Assembly: GCA_964448405.1 (NCBI GenBank)
Contig: CAYUVW010000017.1
Coordinates: 1 to 33,749 of the forward strand
From: DAORHV01 sp964448405
Lineage (GTDB): Bacteria > Patescibacteriota > Gracilibacteria > Peribacterales > Peribacteraceae
Reading direction: 5' to 3'
DNA: 33,749 nucleotides
Made by a program: the position numbers and the translations under genes. Position 1 is the first letter of the stretch. Each line of letters opens with the position of its first letter. Shown here piece by piece: positions 6,995 through 14,121 of this stretch. The notes below the pieces were generated by a model. The model was not told where the DNA came from. It made no database searches and was given only the letters and a program-made list of their open reading frames with translations.

Positions 6995-8380
6995 ATGTTC
7001 CGTTCAATCATGCGTGCCTTCACGGCGCGCACCCCCGCCCAACGCAAGCCTGCCTCCGTTCGCGCACGTCTGGGAACTTCCGAGGATTGGATCCTCGAAG
7101 ACCGCCTGACGCCCGTCACTAACTTCACGATCAACGCCCTGCCAGATGTGCACCTCGCTCCCAGCCTCCGCAGCGTCCCCGTCCTCGACTTCACTGTGAA
7201 GGGGACTGACTGGCGCTCGGCCCTGAGTAGCGTCGTCGCCGACGATACGAAACAGGGTGCGCTCAACTACGTGCGCTCCGGCACTCTGTTCTACGAAAGC
7301 GGCCCGAACATCTGGACCGCACTCGACAGTTCCCCCACCTCCTCCGCGGCTGGCCGCCGCATCGGCTTCAACGGCTTCGGCTGGATCCCGGTCGGGGATC
7401 TGGACGGTGCTCACTTCCAAATCCGTGTGGACACCATCGACGCAGCGTTCACACCCGTCCACGGCGAACTGACCCTCGTGGCGGCCAACGTGCGCTACGG
7501 CGGTACGCCGACCTTCAGTGGCGCCCCCTCCCAAGGTGGTGTCAACGAAGAGGCGGTCAGTCCCACCAATGGTGGTCCGCAGCGGACCATCTACCACATC
7601 GTCGATCTGCCGGACAGCGCCAAGACCGTCAACGCGAACAGTCGTGACCAAACGGTGTTCGAGCTGTACGTCAACTCCAGTGATCCGCGCGCCTACGCCA
7701 ACTGTATGCGCTTCATCACGAAAGACGCGTCTGCTCTGCCGTTCGTGAAGACCGCCACGTTCTACCGCGAAATCAGTCCGGGGAACTGGCACGCGATGAT
7801 GACCGTCCGCCCGGACGGTTATGGCCGCTGCATCTTCACCGTCTACACCGTCGGCCAGCAGTTCCGCACCTCCGGTCTCGTTCATCTCCAAGTTCGTGTC
7901 AACACGGACCCCGCGATGGTCGGGTCGCAGAAGGTCGACCTGTCGTGGTACTTCAGTACGGCTCCGTACGCCGGGATGAAGTCCTTCGATGTGTTGGCAC
8001 TCAACTCCACGCCTCCGGTCAACCCCCCGACCCACGGTCCGCTGTCCACCTCCGGCATGTTCTATGCCGGCCAAGCCGGTGTTGGTGTCCGTCTCGCGGA
8101 CATGAACATCGGTGGCGGAGCCACCAACGCTGCTTTCGATCAACTCAGTGTGACGCTCGGGTCGGGGTCTTGGACCTCGGCAACGAATATCACGCTGCGC
8201 AAAGTCGACAGCAACGGCAACCCGGTCGGCCCCGTCCTCGGTACCATCAGCTCGAACAACGGTACCACGATCGTGATCACGGGGATCAACAGCATCATCG
8301 ACCTGTCGTCGTACAGCTTCGCGCTGTTCGCTGACTTGTCGGGGCCGCTGCAGATCACCTCGGTGTTCGCGATCGGTTGA
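6995..8380 (+). CDS. Exported beta-rich repeat protein with N-terminal LEDRLTPV motif
   Basis: 461 residues. The basic N-terminus (MFRSIMRAFTAR) has no classical hydrophobic signal. LEDRLTPV at 34-41 matches the LExR(L/V)TP motif common at the start of planctomycete extracellular proteins. The rest looks like three beta-sandwich modules of about 100-120 residues. The second holds an ATFYREISPGNWHAMMTVRP strip; the third holds LADMNIGGG, VGPVLGTISSNNG and SFALFADLSGPLQITS. Equivalent strips occur in the convergent gene at 8629-9468, so the two are paralogues. ATG 6995 has a good SD (GGAG, 7 nt spacing) and a long leader, unlike most genes here. Probably a surface or secreted structural protein; function unknown. 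Confidence 0.75.
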   Translation: MFRSIMRAFTARTPAQRKPASVRARLGTSEDWILEDRLTPVTNFTINALPDVHLAPSLRSVPVLDFTVKGTDWRSALSSVVADDTKQGALNYVRSGTLFYESGPNIWTALDSSPTSSAAGRRIGFNGFGWIPVGDLDGAHFQIRVDTIDAAFTPVHGELTLVAANVRYGGTPTFSGAPSQGGVNEEAVSPTNGGPQRTIYHIVDLPDSAKTVNANSRDQTVFELYVNSSDPRAYANCMRFITKDASALPFVKTATFYREISPGNWHAMMTVRPDGYGRCIFTVYTVGQQFRTSGLVHLQVRVNTDPAMVGSQKVDLSWYFSTAPYAGMKSFDVLALNSTPPVNPPTHGPLSTSGMFYAGQAGVGVRLADMNIGGGATNAAFDQLSVTLGSGSWTSATNITLRKVDSNGNPVGPVLGTISSNNGTTIVITGINSIIDLSSYSFALFADLSGPLQITSVFAIG

Positions 8381-8450
8381 TTCTCGGAATCTGTCTGGGC
8401 AACAACTCGATATGTTGTCTGTCTGGACGTTCAATAGCCACATCTCTACC

Positions 8451-8603
8451 AAAGGACCTCCCTCTTCTCTGCAAAGAGAAGGGGGAACCTTTCGTGTGCG
8501 AAAAATGACCTCACCTCCCATCCTCCTCTCCATTGCGATGGAGAGGGGTGAGGTGGTACACAAAGCAACCCCCTCCCACAAAGGGGAGAGGGTAATGCTT
8601 TTT
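8451..8603. repeat. Three tandem strong hairpins between convergent genes
   Basis: Hairpin 1: 8459-8470/8475-8486, 12 bp with one G·U and a GCAA loop, extended by AAAGG/CCTTT (8451-8455/8488-8492). Hairpin 2: ACCTCACC/GGTGAGGT (8508-8515/8547-8554) around CCTCTCCAT/ATGGAGAGG (8525-8533/8538-8546), with a 9-nt bulge on one side only. Hairpin 3: 8568-8577/8584-8593, 10 positions with one mismatch, followed by a T5 tract (8599-8603). The last can act as an intrinsic terminator on the plus strand. The others resemble purine/pyrimidine-rich intergenic palindromes. Confidence 0.75.
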
Positions 8604-8628
8604 GACGATGGTTTTCGGCGGGGTCCGG

Positions 8629-9468
8629 TTACGTCGTGGCGTACGACAGTCCGGAAATTTGGATCGGCGTGAAGACGTCCGCGACAATGCGGAAGCTCTG
8701 CACACCGTCGATGCGTTGGTACAAGTACACCACCAGAGACCCATTGGCGCCGGGACGAATGGCGCCCATCGCTGGGCCGACGACCGTCCCGTTCACCGTG
8801 CGGTAGAATTGCACGTTACGGATCCAGTCGATCGATTGCCCGGCCTTGGGCCGGAACACGAACGCCCGCAGCCCCGCAGGGCCGAAGCTTCCGATGTTCA
8901 CGTCGCCCAAGGTCTGGGCGATGCCGATTTGCGCGCTGTACCAGAGCGCGCCGGTGGACAGCATGCGGCCGGTCTGCACCAATCGGATGTGGCTCGTCCC
9001 ACGGAAGGTCACGGAACCATTGGTTCCGGTGAACCCGAACCGCGTGACGTCCACGTCCACCACCGGAGCGGTGAGGGTCGGCTTCAGCTGCAAAATGAGC
9101 CTGAAGTCCTGGGGGTTCTCGGTGCGAATGATGCCGAACCGGTCCAGGAAGATCCTCGTCGCCTCGGGCCGGACGGTTTCGATCGTCGTCCAGCGGCCGT
9201 TTCGGAAGTGTTGCAGCGTGGCCAGCTGGGTGTTCTGCACCAGCCCCGGGTTGGTGAACCCGAAGCACACCACCGTTCCATAGGTGGTGGAGGTGTCGAG
9301 GCGGAACTGGACCGCCAGGGCCGACTGGCCCGAGAAGATGATGGGGCTGGCGTTGGTGATGCTCGCCAACGTCGTTCGCGCCACGGGCGTAACGCGTTGT
9401 TCCAGCTGGACCACTTCGGGCCGAAAGCTGGGGCGTCGGGCGTTGGTGCGAAGGCTGAATTCTTGCAT
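8629..9468 (-). CDS. Exported beta-rich protein with N-terminal LEQRVTPV motif
   Basis: 279 residues from the chosen start. LEQRVTPV at 22-29 follows a basic N-terminus without a classical signal peptide, as in the convergent protein at 6995-8380. Two beta-rich modules follow: one with LATLQHFRNGRWTTIETVRP and one with LGDVNIGSF, VGPAMGAIRPGANG and SFRIVADVFTPIQISG. The second matches the last module of the neighbour in order and spacing. A longer reading frame reaches 9525, but ATG 9468 is preferred: it has an SD (AGAGGA, 9476-9481, 7 nt spacing) and puts the LExR motif at a similar distance from the start. Likely a secreted or surface protein of unknown function. Confidence 0.72.
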   Translation of the reverse strand: MQEFSLRTNARRPSFRPEVVQLEQRVTPVARTTLASITNASPIIFSGQSALAVQFRLDTSTTYGTVVCFGFTNPGLVQNTQLATLQHFRNGRWTTIETVRPEATRIFLDRFGIIRTENPQDFRLILQLKPTLTAPVVDVDVTRFGFTGTNGSVTFRGTSHIRLVQTGRMLSTGALWYSAQIGIAQTLGDVNIGSFGPAGLRAFVFRPKAGQSIDWIRNVQFYRTVNGTVVGPAMGAIRPGANGSLVVYLYQRIDGVQSFRIVADVFTPIQISGLSYATT

Positions 9469-9735
9469 GACAAAATCCTCTGAGACACATGACTGTTGCT
9501 GTGCCTCCATTGCGCTTCCTCCCACACACGATGTTGTGCGCGGGGGTGGGTAGCTCGTTCGCTACCTTCGTTCCATGCTTCTTGGCACCCTAAGGTCGTT
9601 TTCTCCCTTCGAAAACCATTGGTGTCAAAAAGCGGGTCCCTAGCCACAAAACATATTTTCCGGTTTGCCGGAAGACACGGTGGATAAGCGTGCTATTCAA
9701 CACTCTTTTGGCTTATTTGTCAATTAAACTGTACA
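9469..9735 (-). other. pyrE 3' region and long leader of the LEQRVTPV gene
   Basis: No gene is visible in these 267 nt. A TTGACA box (9718-9723) stands 17 bp before a weak TTGAAT (9695-9700); another perfect TTGACA (9623-9628) has no good -10 partner. A 6-bp hairpin TTCCGG/CCGGAA (9658-9673), read on the minus strand, is followed by AATATGTTTT and may end pyrE transcripts. The leader of the downstream gene could be over 200 nt long. Confidence 0.4.
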
Positions 9736-10377
9736 TCAAGCCAGTGTCTTTCCCCAGCCCTCCGGATTCTTGATGAACTCATCGATCATCTTGGCGTCTT
9801 CGGCCGAGATCTTCATCTGGCTCAGGGCCACGTTGGTGAGCGCGGTAATGGTGGTGAGCGGGTGCAGACGGACTTTGTGCTCACGGGCGCGCTCGAACGC
9901 CGACGAGAATTCGTAGCTGAAAATGCTCACGATATCCGTCACGTAGGCCTTGCCCTCTTCACGCAGCGCCACGACGGTGCTGGCCGAGCTGGTGGCGGTG
10001 GAAATCAGATCTTCGATCACGACCACGTGCTGTTCGGGCTTCAGGTCTCCTTCAATGCGTTTCTTCGCGCCGTGCTCCTTGGCCTTGCCGCGCACGTACA
10101 CGAACGGCAGTTTCATGCGGTCGGCGACCAGTGCGGCCCAGCCGATTGCAGCGGTTGCGGTCCCGGCGATCACATCGGCCGGAATATGCAGTGCCTTTAC
10201 ACGGCTTACCAAGGCGTTTACCACGAAATCACGCGCCAGCGGATGGCTGTAGATCATGCGGTTATCGCAGTAGATCGGCGACTTGATGCCCGTCGTCCAC
10301 GTGAACGGGGGATTCACCGAAAGCCGGACGGCATCGATGCTCAGCAGGTAATCGGCGACGCGTTCTCCATGGGGCAT
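9736..10377 (-). CDS. pyrE: Orotate phosphoribosyltransferase
   Basis: 213 residues, normal length. It transfers orotate to PRPP to give orotidine monophosphate in pyrimidine synthesis. The PRPP-binding motif is HVVVIEDLISTATSS at about 116-130. The flexible catalytic loop is VRGKAKEHGAKKRIEG at about 94-109. The N-terminal TTGIKSPIYCDNR is also typical. ATG 10377 lies 6 nt downstream of a -10 box TAGCGT, so the message is probably leaderless. It is divergent from rsmG, with about 106 nt between the starts; no other pyr gene is present. Confidence 0.94.
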   Translation of the reverse strand: MPHGERVADYLLSIDAVRLSVNPPFTWTTGIKSPIYCDNRMIYSHPLARDFVVNALVSRVKALHIPADVIAGTATAAIGWAALVADRMKLPFVYVRGKAKEHGAKKRIEGDLKPEQHVVVIEDLISTATSSASTVVALREEGKAYVTDIVSIFSYEFSSAFERAREHKVRLHPLTTITALTNVALSQMKISAEDAKMIDEFIKNPEGWGKTLA

Positions 10378-10383
10378 GACCAG

Positions 10384-10413
10384 ACGCTACCACTTCTCCG
10401 TATGCGCCGACAA
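10384..10413 (-). promoter_or_regulatory. pyrE promoter, TTGTCG-18-TAGCGT
   Basis: Read on the minus strand: -35 TTGTCG (10408-10413), 18-bp spacer, -10 TAGCGT (10384-10389), then 6 nt to the ATG. Fits the leaderless spacing. Confidence 0.5.
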
Positions 10414-10466
10414 GCGCACGGACTTGCGCTTCCATGGAAGTGCAACATCCGCCGATCATCCTTGTG

Positions 10467-10472
10467 TACAAT
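10467..10472 (+). promoter_or_regulatory. -10 box of rsmG
   Basis: TACAAT lies 11 nt before the rsmG ATG at 10484. The -35 region is weak. The leader would be at most a few nucleotides. Confidence 0.45.
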
Positions 10473-10483
10473 GGCTCGGCCCC

Positions 10484-11191
10484 ATGATCACTCCGCTCCG
10501 AGAACAACGGCTCAAAGAACTGGTCACCGCTTTTTTAATTGAAAACAAAAAACTGAACCTATCCGCGTTCCGTACCGAGGAGCACTGCTGGATTGGCAAC
10601 GTGCTGGATTCGATTTCCTTCTTGTCCATTGCCGAGACCGTACTGGGCCGCAACTGGGAAGAGCAGCCTGTGCGCCTATTGGACTTGGGCACCGGTGGAG
10701 GCTTTCCGCTCTTGCCGCTGTCCATCGTGTTGCCGAATGCCAAGTGCGTGGGTGTGGATGCCGTGCAGAAGAAGGTGGATGCCGTGCAACGCATCGTCAC
10801 CGGCATGAACTTGAAAAACGTGGAACTCATTTGCCAGCGCAGCGAGCGATTGGCCCAGGCACCCGAGTTCCGCGGCATGTACGACGTGGTCACTGCCCGC
10901 GCGGTGGCGCCCATCTCGGTGTTGCTCGAATACATGATTCCGTTTTTGAAAGTGCATGGTCGTTGCGTGCTGTGGAAGAGTAAGCACATCGCCGACGAGC
11001 TACGCATGTCCACCTCCGCCACCAAGGAGCTGCGGGCCAAGCTTATCGAAAGTTACACCTACGATTTGCCCGGCGATTGGGGGCAACGCACCTTGCTCGT
11101 GTTCGAGAAAGTGGCGCCTACGCCGAATGAATACCCGCGCGAAGTCGGCGTGCCGAAACACAAGCCGCTGGGTGCGCCCGAGGAAGTTTAG
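10484..11191 (+). CDS. rsmG: 16S rRNA (guanine-N7)-methyltransferase RsmG
   Basis: 235 residues. A class I SAM-dependent methyltransferase that in the known family modifies G527 of 16S rRNA. Visible: the SAM-binding glycine motif RLLDLGTGGGFPLLPL at about 64-79, VGVDAVQKKVDAVQ for the next strand, TARAVAPI, and the family C-terminal NEYPREVGVPKHKPLG. The frame is open upstream to 10376, but ATG 10484 gives the usual length and follows a -10 box. The stop TAG overlaps the stop of a possible minus-strand small gene (11188-11283). Confidence 0.93.
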   Translation: MITPLREQRLKELVTAFLIENKKLNLSAFRTEEHCWIGNVLDSISFLSIAETVLGRNWEEQPVRLLDLGTGGGFPLLPLSIVLPNAKCVGVDAVQKKVDAVQRIVTGMNLKNVELICQRSERLAQAPEFRGMYDVVTARAVAPISVLLEYMIPFLKVHGRCVLWKSKHIADELRMSTSATKELRAKLIESYTYDLPGDWGQRTLLVFEKVAPTPNEYPREVGVPKHKPLGAPEEV

Positions 11192-11283
11192 TAGGAGCGG
11201 GCCAGGGTCGAGATCACGATCACCAGGCACGAGAGTGCCACCACCAGGAACGGGGAGATCTTCAGGGTGCGGGAGAAGCGCAT
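11188..11283 (-). CDS. Possible 31-residue single-span membrane peptide
   Basis: 31 codons on the minus strand. The peptide starts MRFSRTLKISP, continues with a hydrophobic stretch (FLVVALSCLVIVISTLA, about 12-28) and ends RSY. The basic start and single hydrophobic helix suggest a small membrane peptide or a bare signal sequence. Support: a good promoter (11337-11364) about 54 nt upstream, and convergent stop codons sharing the bases TTAG with rsmG, the same arrangement as the real convergent pair at 20322-20325. Against: the size, no SD and no homology evidence. A small RNA from the same promoter is an alternative. Confidence 0.42.
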   Translation of the reverse strand: MRFSRTLKISPFLVVALSCLVIVISTLARSY

Positions 11284-11336
11284 AGGGACTGGGAGTAAAC
11301 GGATAAACCCACTCGTTCTGGAAACGCCGGATCGGC

Positions 11337-11364
11337 AGTATAAGCGCAGAAGTCAGTTTGTCAC
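11337..11364 (-). promoter_or_regulatory. Minus-strand promoter GTGACA-16-TATACT
   Basis: -35 GTGACA (11359-11364), 16-bp spacer, -10 TATACT (11337-11342), read on the minus strand. It points at the possible small gene at 11188-11283 and would give a leader of about 47 nt. Confidence 0.5.
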
Positions 11365-11414
11365 TTGTGGGTCGGCTCAGACTGTGGCGAAGTCGGGTTT
11401 GCATGACATGCGGG

Positions 11415-11468
11415 GAGTCCAAAGAGTCCGAGGAGTCCGACGAACCGCCGCCATTCTTGGACTCTTTG
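11415..11468. repeat. 9-nt tandem repeat and 10-bp inverted repeat upstream of rlmE
   Basis: GAGTCC occurs at 11415, 11424 and 11433 with a 9-nt period. CAAAGAGTCC (11420-11429) is complementary to GGACTCTTTG (11459-11468), with a 29-nt loop, and is followed by TTTT. It lies in the 340-nt gap between rsmG and rlmE, which otherwise holds only the possible small gene and its promoter. It may be a terminator-like hairpin or just low-complexity sequence. Confidence 0.45.
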
Positions 11469-11513
11469 TTTTCCTTGGCTTCTTTGGAATCCCGCTCGCC
11501 CTCCAAATGCATG

Positions 11514-11519
11514 TACACT
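11514..11519 (+). promoter_or_regulatory. -10 box of rlmE
   Basis: TACACT, the same hexamer as upstream of pheS and ppa, lies 13 nt before ATG 11533. Confidence 0.45.
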
Positions 11520-11532
11520 ACCCCGGTCTCTT

Positions 11533-12126
11533 ATGCCCAAGCCCTACCAACCCAACGACAAATGGTCGCAGCGCGCCACCCGTGAGGGGTACCGTGCGCG
11601 GTCGGTGTACAAGCTCGTCGAACTCGACGTGAAATTCCACCTCTTCCAGCCCGGTATGAAGGTGCTCGATATCGGCGCGGCACCGGGCAGCTGGCTCCAG
11701 TACGCCAGCCAGCGTGTCGGTCCGGCCGGAAAAGTCATCGGCTTGGACCTTACGCCCATTAAGGGCGGCATTGGCGAGAATGTGCGCACGTTCGTCGCCG
11801 ACGTGTTCGATTTCAAGCAGATGGGCGGCATTATCTCCGGTGAAGGATGGACCAACGTCGACCTTATCATTTCCGACTTGGCGCCCAACACCACCGGCAT
11901 TAAAGACGTGGATCAGTGGCGCAGTATCGAGTTGAATCAACAAGTGTTGGCCATTGCACAGCGATGGCTGAAGCGCGGCGGTACGGTGGTTATGAAGGTC
12001 TTCCGCGGCGCCGACTTCGATGAATTCACCCAGCTGTGCAAGAGCACATTCAAGCGGTTCAAGTTGCTGACCGTGCAGGCCAGCCGCGACCGCAGCCGCG
12101 AGGTGTACATCTTGTGCGGTAACTAG
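11533..12126 (+). CDS. rlmE: 23S rRNA 2'-O-methyltransferase RlmE (FtsJ/RrmJ)
   Basis: 197 residues. A Rossmann methyltransferase that in E. coli 2'-O-methylates U2552 of 23S rRNA. The catalytic K-D-K-E set is visible: Lys in RSVYKLVE (about 27), Asp in IISDLAPN (about 117), Lys in VVMKVFRG (about 156) and Glu in SREVYIL (about 191). The SAM motif is LDIGAAPGSWLQYA. Length and order match the bacterial enzyme. ATG 11533 follows a TACACT -10 box; there is no SD. Confidence 0.92.
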   Translation: MPKPYQPNDKWSQRATREGYRARSVYKLVELDVKFHLFQPGMKVLDIGAAPGSWLQYASQRVGPAGKVIGLDLTPIKGGIGENVRTFVADVFDFKQMGGIISGEGWTNVDLIISDLAPNTTGIKDVDQWRSIELNQQVLAIAQRWLKRGGTVVMKVFRGADFDEFTQLCKSTFKRFKLLTVQASRDRSREVYILCGN

Positions 12127-12186
12127 GCCTCCGCGACTGCATGCCAAATTTGCCGGCAGTCAACTTTTTCGCAGGCCCGAATGGGC

Positions 12187-12192
12187 TATCCT
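12187..12192 (+). promoter_or_regulatory. -10 box of ftsE
   Basis: TATCCT lies 7 nt before ATG 12200. A T-rich stretch (TTTTTC, 12165-12170) sits 16 nt upstream in place of a clear -35. Confidence 0.45.
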
Positions 12193-12199
12193 GAGGTCC

Positions 12200-13093
12200 A
12201 TGATCTCGTTTCAAAACGTCACCAAGTCTTTCGAAGGACGCACGGTGTTGGACAAGGTGAGTTTTTCCATCGATCCGGGTGAGTTCGTGTGCATTACCGG
12301 ACCCAGCGGAGCGGGGAAGTCCACTGTCGTGCAAATGCTGGTGCGCGCCATGACGCCTACCGAAGGCACGGTCGAAATCGACGGTGTGGATTTGGCCAAG
12401 CTTCCGCCTGCGGTGCTGCAGCTCTACCGCCGTCGTACCGGCGTCATGTTTCAGGATTACCGCCTGTTGCAGCACCTTACCGTCGAGGAGAACGTGGCAT
12501 TCGCCATGGAGGTGTGCGGCGACCCCGATGAACTCATCGAGGCGCGCGTACCCGAAATAGTGGAGGCACTCGGTTTGGATGATTGTTCCGATGCGTTCCC
12601 GCGCGAGCTTTCGGGCGGTGAGCAGGCGCGTGCGGCATTGGCGCGTGCCGTCGTGCACCAGCCCATTATCCTGATTGCCGACGAACCCACCGGCAACATC
12701 GATCCTGTGCAGTCGCTGGAATTACTCGAGCTCCTGAAGGCCATTCATGCGGAGGGCGTTACCGTCATTCTTGCCACGCACGATCAGGCGATTGTCGATG
12801 CACTGCAAACAAGAGTCTTACGCTTGGAGAATGGCAAATTAGTACGCGATGCAGTCGGCGGCTACACCGAATTTACTCCTGCGGCGGTCGGCGCACACAC
12901 GCGCAAGCACCAGATCTTCGAGCCTGCGCCGTCTGAGTCCGCCGCTGCGGAATCCGAGGAGGCCGCTGAGCCGGTGAGCATCACTGCCGCCGAAACCGAG
13001 TTGAGTTCCGCTCCGAAGCGCACGTCGAAAAAGTCGACCGAACAACAATCGTCATCGTCGGGGCACGTAAAGCCCATTGCCATCGGTGAGTAG
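12200..13093 (+). CDS. ftsE: FtsE-like cell-division ABC ATPase with long low-complexity tail
   Basis: 297 residues. ATPase core about 1-215: Walker A GPSGAGKST at 34-42, Q-loop Gln85 (MFQDYRLLQHLTVEENVAFA), signature LSGGEQARAALARA at 137-150, Walker B ILIADEPTGNID at 157-168, switch His194. The overall pattern (YRRRTGVMFQDYRLL) is that of FtsE, which with FtsX controls peptidoglycan hydrolases at the septum. About 75 extra residues rich in Ser, Ala, Glu and Lys follow the core. ftsX is not downstream; the next gene is convergent with a 2-nt gap. LolD/MacB-type ATPases are similar, so the symbol is likely but not proven. The ATG follows TATCCT at 7 nt. Confidence 0.8.
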   Translation: MISFQNVTKSFEGRTVLDKVSFSIDPGEFVCITGPSGAGKSTVVQMLVRAMTPTEGTVEIDGVDLAKLPPAVLQLYRRRTGVMFQDYRLLQHLTVEENVAFAMEVCGDPDELIEARVPEIVEALGLDDCSDAFPRELSGGEQARAALARAVVHQPIILIADEPTGNIDPVQSLELLELLKAIHAEGVTVILATHDQAIVDALQTRVLRLENGKLVRDAVGGYTEFTPAAVGAHTRKHQIFEPAPSESAAAESEEAAEPVSITAAETELSSAPKRTSKKSTEQQSSSSGHVKPIAIGE

Positions 13094-13095
13094 GG

Positions 13096-14118
13096 CTAGA
13101 CTTCCGTCTCCGCCGGCGATTCGGCCGGTTCTTCGGTGCGTCCGTCGTTGCGGTCGGCACGAGCGCGTGCGTCCATATCCGCAATGCTCTGGAAGAACAT
13201 TTGTGCGCTGAGCGCATGGTTGCGGTTGAGCGTGGGGCTGTTTAGCGATGCATCGATGGACGCCACCAGTACTCCAAGCGTGCGATCGGTTGCGGGGAGC
13301 ATGGGCGAATGCTGCGTAATGAATGTCTGAATGTCGTCGCGCAGTGCCAGGAGCATGGAACGGGCTTCGCCATGCTCACGTCCTTCCGGCGCATTGCGAT
13401 TGAACGGACCGATGGGAGCGGAGCCGGGGAACGAGCGAACGGTTGGCGTGCTGCGTGGGGCAACCGGAAAGCCCGGCGCCTGCGCGATGGGGTCGGAGCT
13501 GCGGCGACCAAGCAGTCCGCCTATGGCATCGCCGACGCGCTGCAGCGTGCTGCGCGGAAGCCCATTGAGTGCCGTATCGAACGGCGCATCTATTCCGCCG
13601 CCTGCCGCAAACGGAAACTGGCCGGGTCCTTGGTTCGGCATTCTGCGTCGCAGAAGACCCAATTGTTCGGCTGCGCTCGGCGGGGTGAATCTTGCGAAGT
13701 GAATGGTTGCCGGGCTGCCGCCACGATAACGTTGCCAGCTTGCGAGCTGCGGGGCGTTCTGGAAGATATTCCCACTCGGACCGCTACGCATTCTGGCGTA
13801 TACCGCCTGGAGCGATGCTTCCGCATTGCCAAGTAGATGCCGTTGAAACGGCAGAACATTGTACTTGTTCGGATTGCGCAATGCCGATTCAAGCAAAGTT
13901 GGATACTGGCGCGAGCTCGGCCATGCTGGGTAGCCGTTCAAGCCCCATCCGCGACCATTGTGCAGATTGTTGATATGCCAGGCATGATTCATGCCGGGTC
14001 GAGACGGCGACCACACGTTGAAGCCCACATTTCCCTGTGGAAAGAACCGCGGTCCATGCACCACGTTTCCGTGGTAGTGGATGTTGTTCAGGTGGGTGGC
14101 GAGTGTGTTTGGCGGCAT
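13096..14118 (-). CDS. Unknown protein, Pro/Asn/Arg-rich
   Basis: 340 residues, not recognised. The N-terminal ~120 residues are rich in His, Asn, Trp and aromatic residues (HLNNIHYHGNVVHGPRFFPQ, GRGWGLNGYPAWPSSRQYP). The middle is Pro/Gly/Arg-rich and probably disordered. The C-terminal third (about 245-325) looks helical: GEARSMLLALRDDIQTFI and a second helix pair, ending in an acidic tail (EEPAESPAETEV). No signal peptide or membrane segment. It starts 3 nt after the stop of the 121-residue gene upstream, so the two form an operon. No SD. The stop lies 2 nt from the convergent ftsE stop. Confidence 0.6.
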   Translation of the reverse strand: MPPNTLATHLNNIHYHGNVVHGPRFFPQGNVGFNVWSPSRPGMNHAWHINNLHNGRGWGLNGYPAWPSSRQYPTLLESALRNPNKYNVLPFQRHLLGNAEASLQAVYARMRSGPSGNIFQNAPQLASWQRYRGGSPATIHFARFTPPSAAEQLGLLRRRMPNQGPGQFPFAAGGGIDAPFDTALNGLPRSTLQRVGDAIGGLLGRRSSDPIAQAPGFPVAPRSTPTVRSFPGSAPIGPFNRNAPEGREHGEARSMLLALRDDIQTFITQHSPMLPATDRTLGVLVASIDASLNSPTLNRNHALSAQMFFQSIADMDARARADRNDGRTEEPAESPAETEV

Positions 14119-14121
14119 GAG

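Noticed and set aside
7004..8581. 525-codon minus-strand frame opposite the LEDRLTPV gene
   Set aside because: Composition is typical of antisense frames (Arg/Asp/Val-rich); the plus strand has promoter, SD and repeated domains.
11000..11518. 172-codon minus-strand frame with Ser/Asp and Lys/Glu repeats
   Set aside because: The repeat residues come from the GAGTCC tandem repeat; the frame runs into rsmG antisense and lacks start signals.
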